Positions 1-8,270 are shown, numbered from the stretch's first letter. The stretch: 10,734 bases of DNA from Ginkgo biloba (GCA_024626585.1 JANKJI010000011.1:146006817-146017550), one strand, 5' to 3'. Notes: generated by a model not told the origin, from the sequence alone. A program made the numbers and translations.

Positions 1-739
1 CATGCTGTGATCTTGTGGAGTGAGAAAGAGGGCGGAGCAGGTTGGAAACCAAAGTCATTACACAGGAATCTGCACTCTTCATCTGTAATGGGAGTTGCAG
101 GAATGCAGCAAAAACAGATTGTTTTGTCAGCAGGTGCAGACAAAAGAATTGTTGGATTTGATATGCGGATTGGAAGAGCAGATTTCAAGCATCAGCTGGA
201 AAGCAAAGCTATGGGTGTTTTGCCAAATCCTGCTGATTTCAATCTCTTTATGGTGCAAACAGGGTAAGTAGTCCTACATAAAGAAGACCACGAGCAGTGT
301 AGATTGTAGGCTTTTAATCAATTCCTTGAATGCTTATCAGGATAGCCAGAGAAGTCTTTGTCTTTTATATATTGGTGGAATTAAAGCTGGACACCCCTAA
401 TTTTTGTTGCCTTGCAGAACTCCGGAAAAACAACTCCGTCTGTTTGACATAAGAGTACGACAATCAGAGATTCATGCATTTGGCTGGAAACAAGAGAGCA
501 GCGAGTCTCAATCTGCACTAATCAATCAGACATGGTCTCCTGATGGCTTGTACATAGCATCAGGATCGGTTGATCCAAGGTTTCATGTTTTTGACATTCG
601 GTACAACAGTCACGAACCTTCTCAATCTGTGCAAGCTCATAGCAAACGAGTTTTTAAAGCAGCATGGCATTATTCCTTGCCTTTGGTTGTTTCTATCTCT
701 TCCGATCTTCATATTGGATTGCATAAGTTGAGTCAATAA
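1..739 (+). CDS. WD40-repeat protein, C-terminal part (two exons)
   Basis: The gene is 5'-truncated by the window edge and already in frame at base 1. Exon 1 is 1-263. Exon 2 is 418-739 with stop TAA 737-739, giving 194 codons in view. Joining at donor GTAAGT (264) and acceptor TTGCAG (412-417) gives one continuous frame (…VQTG-TPEKQ…). WD40 features are visible: a blade ending LSAGADKRIVGFDMR (124-168), one ending QLRLFDIR (431-454), a clear blade TWSPDGLYIASGS followed by HVFDIR (to 601), and a last blade with AWHYSLPLVVSISSD and a short LHKLSQ tail. Blades therefore end in FDxR three times, close to the WDxR of DWD-box proteins that bind DDB1-CUL4; a ligase role is inference only. Such proteins form beta-propellers that scaffold complexes. 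I do not recognise the exact orthologue, so no symbol is given. No stop or frameshift is seen, unlike the downstream DNA, so it is probably a live gene. Confidence 0.9.
264..417 (+). other. Spliceosomal intron (phase 2) of the WD40 gene
   Basis: This 154-bp intron has a consensus donor GG|GTAAGTA and acceptor TTTTTGTTGCCTTGCAG|AAC. It splits a glycine codon after its second base (GG|A). The translated frame is interrupted inside the intron and continues cleanly when it is removed, with beta-propeller sequence on both sides. Confidence 0.88.
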
Positions 740-749
740 TGCCATTATT

Positions 750-817
750 GAGCTTCCTTTTATATATTGGAAGGCTCAAGTCATTTTTATGGATTTAATA
801 TAAAAATGGAACTTGAG
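750..817 (+). repeat. Two overlapping inverted repeats in the 3' UTR
   Basis: GAGCTTCC (750-757) can pair with GGAAGGCTC (769-777), with a one-base bulge. CTCAAGTCATTTTTAT (775-790) can pair with ATAAAAATGGAACTTGAG (800-817) around a 9-nt loop, with a two-base bulge. The two stems share 775-777, so they compete at that point. The second is long enough to be a stable RNA hairpin. Confidence 0.6.
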
Positions 818-917
818 ATATGGAGGTTATTACCAGAAAATACAAGATAAATAAGAGGTTGAAAGTTATAAATGATCCTTAAAGTAAGTTTTTTATAGGT
901 TCATTAAAGTAGAAATG

Positions 918-939
918 GCTATCTCATGCAGGAGATAGC
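918..939 (+). repeat. Perfect 8-bp stem-loop near the 3' UTR end
   Basis: GCTATCTC (918-925) and GAGATAGC (932-939) are perfect inverted repeats around the loop ATGCAG. They lie just upstream of the TTGTAA-rich tract. The stem-loop may be an RNA structure near the poly(A) site or may be chance. Confidence 0.45.
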
Positions 940-1151
940 ATGGAATGATTGTAATATTTATTGTAATTTATTTATGTATATAAGTTATGCATATTCTTAA
1001 GATGAGTTAAATTTGATTTAAACAACTAACATAGTAAGGTTCTTAAATGAAGTTTTATTGCAAGTAGAATAAGAGTGGATTGATCCATGAAGAGATAAAG
1101 AGTTGAAATTCAAAGGTTAAAGGGGAAAGAGTGATCCCTATTAACTCATAA

Positions 1152-1520
1152 ATGGGGACTCTCTTGAAGGAAACTACCTCTATAGGCATTGCAAGGATCA
1201 TGTTGTGTGATCTAGGGTTTGAAAGTTTTAAGTAAAAAAATGGTCATTATATTTATATTTATTTTAATTAACTATCCTCTCTAATTGTTGTAGGTTGGGA
1301 AGTGAAAGGATTTCTGCAACTTTGATGATTGACTACCCTGGGTTTTCTACCAAGACTGACCAATGCCTACATAAATATAAAGCAGTCCTAAATAGGAAGT
1401 TATGTTCAACTATAGGATTAAGAGTAATAAGTGGATACCATGACATAGTATCTTCAATGAAGTCTTAGAGTATCCTGTGGAATTAATTCTTTGGTGTGAG
1501 GTATTTATGAACTATGTCAA
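1152..1520 (+). pseudogene. Faint protein-coding remnant, possibly Myb/SANT (trihelix)-like
   Basis: Two short plus-strand stretches read like protein. ATG 1152 to TAA 1233-1235 gives MGTLLKETTSIGIARIMLCD and a few more residues. A second, open from 1268 to the stop at 1466-1468, contains LMIDYPGFSTKTDQCLHKYK. The spacing of an aromatic/Gly stretch, then D-Q-C-x2-K-[YW]-K, recalls the CRNKWK-type third helix of plant Myb/SANT-like (trihelix) domains; this is resemblance recalled by eye, not an alignment. After 1466 the frame has several stops. A donor-like GTAAAA (1232) and an acceptor-like TTGTTGTAG (ending 1293) would remove 62 bp between the two parts, short for a plant intron. It could be a decayed gene fragment or another transposon relic. 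Confidence 0.2.
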
Positions 1521-1539
1521 GTCTAGGTCATATATCAAA

Positions 1540-2230
1540 GATCACACTTTTGAGGTGTTGATTATTAAATTATCTCGAGGTTGCAGACCTGACAAAAGGA
1601 ATATATTCTTATTAATCATTCTTTTAAAATAAAATTTTGATAGTAAAATAATTGGATTTTGGGAGCATGCACATAGAATGTCAAAGGGTGGTGTATGACT
1701 TAAATCTTGTAAACTTAACACAATATGTATATTCATTTAACATCATTACAAGTCTAGAAATTGAGAAATTAGAGTCCAAATATTGGCACATAAAATGGTG
1801 AAATATGGACTATGATACAAACCCCATGGACCCAACCATATATATAAATTGATTAAATTAGACTTTGGTTTCTTGACATAAGACTTTCTCACTTGAATTT
1901 ATTTTGATTCTCTAACTAAGAAAGGACATGCGTACATATAAGATGGGAGATTTCCTGGGGTAGTCACAAGCTCACAAGTCCCAATACAAATGATAAGGAA
2001 ATATTACACATCTCACGAAGCGTTAATACACAAGGTGGAAAAATGGACGTGTTATGATAAATATAGAAACAACTCATTAATTTAGGTTTCTCAAGAAAAC
2101 ATTTTTCCTTATGAACACTTTGAAAGATCAAGTACGAATGAAGCAAAAAGATTAAGAATATATTACTAAGAACCTCTTTCTCCCTTAAATATTTCATCTG
2201 CTATAAATTCTATCTCTATTTATAAGAATC
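1540..2230. other. AT-rich DNA with no recognised gene
   Basis: Neither strand shows convincing coding sequence or an RNA gene here. A TATAAAT at 2202-2208 lies only 23 bp before the ATG of the decayed ORF at 2231, too close to act as an LTR promoter with a primer-binding site between them. If the retroelement kept its 5' LTR, it should lie in or before this stretch. Without the 3' LTR its limits cannot be drawn, and I see no convincing tRNA-complementary primer-binding site. Confidence 0.5.
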
Positions 2231-2935
2231 ATGGCCAAGCAAACCACTGTAATATTTCAAGCTTCAAAAGTGGTGGAGATTTTTGACACTCTAGACACAT
2301 GTAAAGCAAGTTTTAGGTACATATATGAAGATTTTTTAAATATGAAAAGGGGAAACATAGAATGTAAAATGGTATGGAGGTCTAGTTTAATCCAAGTGAC
2401 TATTATTCTATAGGTAATTCCCTACTATCAAATAATAGAATGGGTAGCTGAAAGGTTTAACATTGATAACAAAACTCTATGTGCCAATGATGGCCAAATA
2501 TTTTATGCATTAACTCGTGATGCTTTTAAAAATATTTTGGGGTTACCTATGATCGAAGAGTCTTTCTTGTTTGACAAAGTGGTATAATTTTATCAGCATC
2601 ATCCCAAAGTGACAAAATTAATTAATTCTTGATATAGTGTTCTTATTACAAACCCTATTACCAAGATTGTGTATGAAACTAGAAAGTTAAATGAGGAATA
2701 TAAGAACATGGTGGCCTTTCTAAGCTAAGTATTTAGAGAAACATATACTTTGAATATGTATCACTACATGATATACTTAGTATATCATGTGGATAAGATA
2801 AGAAGGAGGTTTAAATGGGCGATAATTATCAACGACACCATTATAAAAAAATTTATCGAGCTGCCTAGGATAGGTAAATTCTACATGGTTTCATATGTTA
2901 TTTATGTGATACTCATTTCTAGGATATCCATATAA
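2231..2935 (+). pseudogene. Upstream ORF of the retroelement, N-terminal module (decayed)
   Basis: A single frame can be followed from ATG 2231 (MAKQTT…) to about 2935, interrupted only by stops at 2411, 2585, 2630, 2726 and 2933. It is not an arbitrary open stretch: the sequence across the stops is protein-like, with IIEWVAERFNI, then FKNILGLPM (about 2530-2552), NPITKIVYETRKLNEEYKNM (about 2650-2712), and RRRFKWAIIINDTI followed by an aromatic segment KFYMVSYVIY. The order of an F-x-x-[IL]LGLP motif and then a basic W-x-x-I-I-x-D segment recalls the globular domain of plant transposon-associated proteins (the aminotransferase-like plant mobile domain / putative plant transposon protein type). 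I hold this only as a weak structural analogy. It is not gag or pol. The function is unknown. It lies before gag, as ORF1 does in Ogre elements. Confidence 0.6.
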
Positions 2936-2954
2936 TCATATAAATAGAGAATAA

Positions 2955-5353
2955 AATGGATTACCTGTGTAGTTTTGGTATCCTAAGGTCTAGAAAGACA
3001 AATACAAGCCTTATGACTGCTTGATAAATGATAAATTTATATCTCAATTTTTTTCTCAATTGCATGGCATAGAACCTCCTAGAATTTATTACCTTATGAA
3101 GGAGGCCTTGGTAGGTTTTGGTGACTAGTACCTTAAGAAATAATATTCTTATATTATTCTGTACAACTTCAATGTTGCTCCACATCATTTGCCAAAATAT
3201 GTAGATGACCGCATTGTCATGTATGATATATGTTGGTAGATAGTAATCATTCACACCAAAGTCTCCTTAATATGGAAGAACATGGATTTCCATTATTTTC
3301 CTATTAGGATTGGGAATTTTATAGTGACCAACATTGGTCAAGCCAAGGTTCATGCTAAGCAAGTCCTAGATTATAACTTTGAAGAAATTAGTGCAAGGTA
3401 ATATGATCCCAATGGAGTCTTTATAAAGCATTATAAGCTTCATGATTACCATGTGGCATACAATGAAGATAAATGTCATAATACAAATAATTATGATTGG
3501 GCAGCACAAAAGTGTAGAGGTATTATAACTCCTCCAATCAGTCCTAAGGATTTATAATAATCTGGATATAGCAAAGGCGACTAAGGAAAAAATGATATGT
3601 GTCTATGGTTAGACAATAGGAGGAATCATGTACATGGTGATAAAAGAGGGGAAGATACACAAACCCCTATCACTGTTGAAAGAAGAGGGGAAACATCAAG
3701 AACTTATGGGCTAGAATAATATCAAGTGGGAAACTCCATTTTAAATTAGCATGGTATCATTAGAGTAGGGGGGGATGATGAAGAAAATGATCCTAATAAA
3801 AATAAGAAGTGGAAGAGGCCTCATGAAGAGGAGAAAATCCCTATCAGAAGTAAGAGAACTACCTAAAATTAAAATGCAATAGGTTTTGTGGATTCATCAT
3901 TCAAAGCCAAATATGCTAGCCATTCACCTTTATCTATCACCCTATCATAGTTGAACCAACTACAGATAGATAAGGGGACAATCAATTTAGATTTTATAGA
4001 AGAAGAGGTTCCTTAAGGAGAATTATGTTTGAATCCTTGGTTGGTTGAATTAATGAATCAATAAGAGGTATATAGTGAGATAGGCACATTCACTATGCTG
4101 GATTTTAGCAAGCAGTATATGTCATTCACTATGGACTCTAAAAAGAATACCATCAAGGTGAGGTATGTGAGACCAAGGGCTTCAAAATCCAAGATAAAAG
4201 TAACCCCCATGTATATGGTTGTACAAGAGACTAAGTTAGATATTAGGTAGTTGACAACTCAATAGGTTATAAATTTTTATATTGTCTCATTTGAGTCTTT
4301 ATAATTGAAAATCAAGGAATTGACATTAGAAAATTCTCAGTTGAAAGAGAAGAATATTGCCTTAGAAGAAAGGGTGAAGGAGTACGAGTTAGATTTTTCT
4401 CCTCCCCTCTTAGTACAACCTATTTAAGTTATCATACCATCATCTGATATAGAATTATAGAGGAAAATTTATAGTGTTTGCACATGCCAAAATTCATTTC
4501 TATAATATACAGAGGCTGTGGTAGTGGATATGGTAGAAAAGGGCTCACAGTTATGGGAATTGGTTGATAGGGTTAAGGCCTTGATTGAAAACACTTTTGT
4601 ATGTCTACAAGTTTATCCTGAGGTCATTAATGACTTAGAGGGATTTATGAAAAATGAATTTGTTGAGTTTAGTGATTTTGTCAATAAGGGAATTGGAAAG
4701 TCATACCCTAGGGTGAGGGAGATTAATGAGCTCATAAATTATTTTACCTTCAAGAAGGAATAAAATAGGGAGGCATGCAATAAATTTGCAATCATAAAGA
4801 ACAATATGCCTATGAAGAAAGGTATAATAGAAATGGTTTCATTATGGAATTTCATCCCATCCCCTTCATAAGAAGGTAAGTTTATCTTGAAGAATGATCA
4901 CATATTTTTACTCTAGTCTAAGAAAACCAAAATCATATAAACATTGCACAACAGGGAGACTTCTAACCCAAACCAGTTACACCAATCGTTGAATAAAATA
5001 TGTAAGTGCAATAAAGATATTGAGTTCATTCTAAAATAATATAAATAATATGTGATTTTCATAGAGAAAGACTTTAGAAGTGTTTATTTTAAAAATAAAT
5101 ATTTCATTGTTGTAAAAAGAAGATATATTCATAACAAGTTGTGGTGACTAAGGGATTTGGAAGCCAAAAAGGGAGAAGAAGTTAATTCAAAAACCCAAGG
5201 TAGTTAGTCACTAAATTTTGTTAGATGTCTCAACCATTACAACTACCACAACAGAATGAGGAGGCCTATGAGATGTATAAAGGCAAGGAAAGGGAAGATA
5301 AAAAGGTTCAACAATTTCTAACACCTACTTGTAATTTGGACAATATTTTTTAA
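2955..5353 (+). pseudogene. Upstream ORF of the retroelement, central and C-terminal part (decayed)
   Basis: After a frame change near 2940-2955 the protein continues in one frame to about 5200, then changes frame again and ends at TAA 5351-5353. Protein-like landmarks are YNFNVAPHHLPKYVDDRIVM (about 3160-3222), MDFHYFPIRIGNF (about 3280-3318), QAKVHAKQVLDYNFEEISA (about 3340-3396) and DYHVAYNEDKCHNTNNYDWA (about 3444-3503). These are followed by a charged stretch with a basic KKWKRP patch (3804-3821, possibly nuclear-localising), a leucine-heptad coiled coil (4305 to about 4398), and the clean stretch 4518-4763 (EKGSQLWELVDRVKALIENT…). The final part, from an in-frame ATG at 5225, is Gln-rich (PLQLPQQ) and ends CNLDNIF. 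I count about 30 stops in the middle frame, all TAA or TAG except one TGA. With the N-terminal module the original ORF would be roughly 1000 codons. I do not recognise a known enzyme in it. Confidence 0.55.
4305..4398 (+). other. Coiled-coil segment within the decayed upstream ORF
   Basis: About 31 codons with Leu/Ile recurring at heptad-like spacing in a Lys/Glu-rich context (LKIKELTLENSQLKEKNIAL, then EERVKEYEL). There is no helix breaker and no stop inside it. It suggests that the upstream-ORF protein oligomerised. Confidence 0.5.
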
Positions 5354-5393
5354 TGAAATATACATGTTTTTATTTTCTCCCAATATTGATGTT

Positions 5394-5821
5394 ATCGAAC
5401 ACTTCTAGTTGTTTTAGTCTTATGGTGAATGAAATAATTTTTCTTTTAAGCATCGAGCACTACTCGTGTTTATTAGTAAATGTAAGTATTTTGTGAATAA
5501 TAGGATTTATTTTTAATATATCTGTCAAGAACTTCTTGTATATTTTTTAGATTAATTCCTAAACTATAAGATTGAATTTTACCTATATGTTTTCCCTATC
5601 GTCTTCTTATCCTAACGTATTGATCTGAATAACCCTTCAAATTTACATGCTACTTTGAATTATATTAAGGGATCAACTTTGAGCACTACTAGAGTGAAAT
5701 CTTGAAGGTCAATCATTGTAGCATTAAGTTGATTGTCTTAATCTTCCTTCAAGAATTATTAGAGGAAGAAACACACTTGTATATTGATAAGTTTGATATC
5801 TAGAGGGATCAAGCACTGCTA
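5394..5821 (+). repeat. Dispersed short motif, four copies
   Basis: Related words are ATCGAACACTTCTAG (5394-5408), ATCGAGCACTACTCG (5452-5466), ATCAACTTTGAGCACTACTAG (5672-5692, with a 6-bp insertion) and ATCAAGCACTGCTA (5808-5821). The core GAGCACTACT is identical at 5455-5464 and 5681-5690. The spacing is irregular, so this is not a simple tandem repeat. Confidence 0.5.
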
Positions 5822-5886
5822 TTTCTTTCCATATCAAGCTATCTGGGTACATGTTTACACCTGAGGGAAATCATTTATAGTATTGA

Positions 5887-5909
5887 GAGGAATCCCTAAG
5901 AGGATTCTC
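5887..5909 (+). repeat. Stem-loop in the gag leader
   Basis: GAATCC (5890-5895) and GGATTC (5902-5907) are perfect inverted repeats around the loop CTAAGA. The stem extends to GAGGAATCC/GGATTCTC with one bulged base. A weaker outer pair, CCTGAG (5860-5865) and CTCAGG (5907-5912), could form an alternative. Retroelement leaders often carry packaging or dimerisation hairpins; assigning that role here is inference. Confidence 0.4.
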
Positions 5910-5971
5910 AGGAGTGTTTTTACCTCATTCTCTTTTACCTCACTAACCTTATACTTTGATCCATTATCTAG

Positions 5972-6203
5972 GTAAGAGATTATATTTGTTTTTCCTTCTG
6001 CATATTTTATCGTTCATATTTTAATCATATTTTATGCAAACAAATTTCAATCCTTATGTACAATGTGAATCTTAGTTTGGATATATTTTGCTTTTATTAT
6101 TTTCCTTTGTATATTTGTAAATAGTTAAAGGAACTACCCCTAATAATAGTGGAGGTATTTTAACTCCTGTGTCTTTCTCAATTTTTTTTCCTCCTCACCT
6201 TAG
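5972..6203 (+). other. Possible leader intron upstream of gag
   Basis: CTAG|GTAAGAG is a near-consensus 5' splice site. A long pyrimidine tract, including eight T and CCTCCTCACCTTAG|GTGC, is a good 3' splice site 41 bp before the gag ATG (6244). No competing coding sequence lies between them. Splicing is known in plant Tat/Ogre elements, although the described Ogre intron lies in pol. Splice-site shape is the only evidence here. Confidence 0.3.
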
Positions 6204-6243
6204 GTGCTTCAATTAACTATTATTTTCTTAAGATACACTAAAT

Positions 6244-7100
6244 ATGGTCAACAGAACTAAAAACCATACTGGTGACTTTCTAGTCAGTAATGTTTTTCTC
6301 ATTTAAGCAAAACTAGTTGAAGGTAAGAAACCTTATATCAGGTCTGAAAAAACTAAAGGGGTCCTTGAAAAGTTGGCATTGTCCCTTAATAAAGAAAAGT
6401 CATCAGACATAGATTTCCCTAAAATTGAAGTTTTCTTTCCCATATTTCCTTCATCTCCAACTCCTCCATCCACAACTATTTTTGTACCTTCTTCTTAAGA
6501 TTTGACTCTTCCCATAAGTTCACCCAAAATGGATCCTACACCTTGGTTGGATGTTGGTCCCTTAAACATAACAGGGAATTTAGATGCCCTTCCTACTAGA
6601 GGAAAATATTATCTATCAAAGTTAAAAGGTGATGGAGCTATCACCATAGAAGAGCACCTAACCTCTTTTCCAAAGGCCTATACTATATTGGCAGTGTCAT
6701 CAGAAAATGTGGTTGTATGACTATTCATTCAAGCTCTTGAATATGAAGCATTACTCTAGTTTAATTCATTACTAGCAAATTCTATCACTAGCTAGGATGA
6801 GTTAATTCCTCAGTTTAATGGAAAATACAACACTCTAGTAGATAATCATTATTTATTGAAAAATATGACTACTATTTCCAAAAAGGCAAATGAGTTATTC
6901 AAAGATTTGAATTTACAGTTTGGTCAGACTAAGACAAAGGTCCCTTATACACTGAGACCTAATGGCAATCTTTACTTCTATTTCTATATACAATATTTGA
7001 ATATATAAATAAGGTATATCCTCAAAGATAAGGGAGTAATTGATCTAGCCAACTCTATAGAGACCACTAGAAGGATCGATAATAACCTATTTGAGTCAAG
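6244..7100 (+). pseudogene. gag: gag (capsid region), decayed
   Basis: Gag would form the virus-like particle that packages element RNA in the cytoplasm. The frame starts at ATG 6244 (MVNRTKNHTGDFLV). A Pro-rich stretch (PSSPTPPSTT) leads to the conserved entry DPTPWLDVGPLNITGN (about 6532-6579), typical of the retrotransposon-gag family of plant gypsy elements. Next come LPTRGKYYLSKLKGDG, GAITIEEHLTSF, LFIQALE, an [S]-stop-DEL segment where SWDEL is expected, and KANELFKDLNLQFGQT, matching the usual capsid helices. In-frame stops include TAA at 6496-6498, TGA at 6718, and TAG at 6757 and 6793, the last two where Trp is usual. The longest uninterrupted part is 6502-6720. The frame changes near 7100. 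Identification is firm to family level, by pattern. Confidence 0.75.
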
Positions 7101-7900
7101 CAAGTAGAAATACCAACTATAATTGTTGTAAATGTGGAAAAAAAAGAGTCTCCTATTTCTTATAAAATACCAAAAACTCTGAGGTTGTTGTAGACCCTCA
7201 ACAATGAGGTTACTTCTTTGAAGATGCAAGTTGGTAAAAATAAAAGGCCCTTATTCCAACTAAATTGAAACCAGTTCCCAAATCTAAATCAATAATTGGT
7301 GCCCAAAAGGAATATACCTCCTACTAGTGCAAAATATTATTATTGCATATTTTTTCAAGAGGACCATCCATAGGAGACATGACCAAGTTTTATGCACTTC
7401 AACAAGTTGACTGTACAGTCCATTGATAAGGCTAGTCATAGTACATCAGGTGTCAATGCTATATCCACGATAAGTTGGAGTCAATCTAACTCGATAAATG
7501 TCAAGACTATTCATGAAGAAGAGGTAATAGAAGACATGTTTGTTCACACTAGAAGAAAGGCCCGATAATTTTAAGAGAAAAATTAAATGAATCAAACTCA
7601 AGACAAGGGAAAAACACTGCATGGTATAGAAAATAATGTTATCCCAAAGTAATCTTCTACATTTGGATCTTAAGCACCATAGTAGGAGATACCCTTTAAT
7701 CAAAGGCCATCACAATTAAGGAGATATATCAATTCCCCTTCAATAGGGTATAATGTAGCTCATAACGTGGCCAAATATCCATCCAATATATTATTACTAG
7801 ATGTGCTTAAAACTCTAACATAGATGGATAATTTGAAAGGAGATTTATTTGGAGCTACCGCTATTGCAACAGTAATGCTAATGAGGGAGTAAGAATCCCA
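7101..7900 (+). pseudogene. gag C-terminal / nucleocapsid-like spacer, decayed
   Basis: The frame continues from gag after a change near 7100 (QVEIPTIIVVNVEKKESPIS…). A relic of a zinc knuckle may be present at 7344-7382: Cys (7344), Phe where a second Cys is expected (7353), His (7365) and a TGA stop where the last Cys is expected (7380), in the setting FFQEDHP. One Cys-His spacing is a residue shorter than the standard CX2CX4HX4C, so this is tentative. FMHFNKLTVQSID and a charged stretch with HEEEVIEDMF follow, then several stops. The region links capsid to protease and has no enzymatic motif of its own. Confidence 0.5.
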
Positions 7901-7909
7901 GGTACCTCA

Positions 7910-8270
7910 AAATATCCCATTTTATGTATCTCCATGAATACATGATTTTGTGATCCATAATTATATGATAGACATGGGGGAAGGCCATAATATTATTCCT
8001 TATAGTATTATGAAAAAATTGGTTCTAGAGTGTACATAGACTTTCATGTTAGTACTAATAATGGATTCATGAACATTGAAAATAATTGAAGAGATTTGAG
8101 ATCTATGTGTATAGATTCACTCCACTCCTTGAATAACTATGGTGATGAATGTAATTTTTGTTAATCTAGCCAAAGCTTATGCCATGCTCTTGGGAAGATA
8201 CTGGACATCATCCCTTGGTGGTCTCCTAAGTATGGATAAGACTTTCATGATGATACCTCATCAACACAAA
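7910..8270 (+). pseudogene. Retrotransposon aspartic protease, decayed
   Basis: This domain would cut the Gag-Pol polyprotein. The sequence HDFVIHNYMIDMGEGHNIIP (about 7938-7997) matches the protease active-site strand of plant gypsy elements. The catalytic Asp (7971) and the Gly are kept, but the Ser/Thr between them is Met, giving D-M-G. Downstream, MVMNVIFVNLAKAYAMLLGR (8139-8198) and YWTSSLGGLLSMDKTF correspond to the second half of the domain, normally …GMLLSR-x-W… followed by a short Met/Asp-containing strand. Several stops interrupt it (for example after LECT and MDS). The domain sits between the Gag C-terminus and the upstream RNase H. Confidence 0.72.

Larger units (their letters stand above)
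740..990 (+). promoter_or_regulatory. 3' UTR and probable poly(A) region of the WD40 gene
   Basis: The DNA after the stop is AT-rich and noncoding. Two copies of TTGTAA (949-954 and 961-966) lie in an AT-rich tract followed by TTATTTATGTATATAA, which resembles plant far- and near-upstream poly(A) elements. That would give a 3' UTR of about 220-260 nt. No perfect AATAAA is seen in this tract, and the exact cleavage site cannot be read from sequence. Confidence 0.4.
5354..6243 (+). other. Noncoding leader between the upstream ORF and gag
   Basis: About 890 bp, AT-rich, with no coding frame that I can support. It holds four related copies of a short ATC-GA-CACT-CT motif (5394, 5452, 5672, 5808), a stem-loop at 5887-5909, and a donor/acceptor pair framing a possible 232-bp intron (5972-6203). 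It resembles an untranslated gag leader. It could also be, or include, a relic LTR, which cannot be tested without the second copy. Confidence 0.45.

Noticed and set aside
560-745. Minus-strand ORF opposite WD40 exon 2, and the other minus-strand ORFs at 1542-1736, 1964-2197, 2961-3254, 6984-7229, 7446-7703, 10011-10229 and 10470-10685
   Set aside because: They are short, have no recognisable domain, and those at 560-745 and from 2961 onward lie opposite plus-strand coding or ex-coding sequence. They are shadows or chance.
2202-2208. TATAAAT as the promoter of the retroelement or upstream ORF
   Set aside because: It lies 23 bp before the ATG, which leaves almost no leader and no space for LTR end and primer-binding site. 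AT-rich DNA gives such words often.
4518-4763. A separate small gene of 81 codons
   Set aside because: It is simply the longest stop-free part of the decayed upstream ORF; the same frame carries protein-like sequence on both sides. It has no promoter, and its first Met is internal.
6270-6290. Primer-binding site at ACTGGTGACTTTC
   Set aside because: It begins with TGG but lies inside the gag reading frame, after the ATG, and does not continue as a recognisable tRNA complement.
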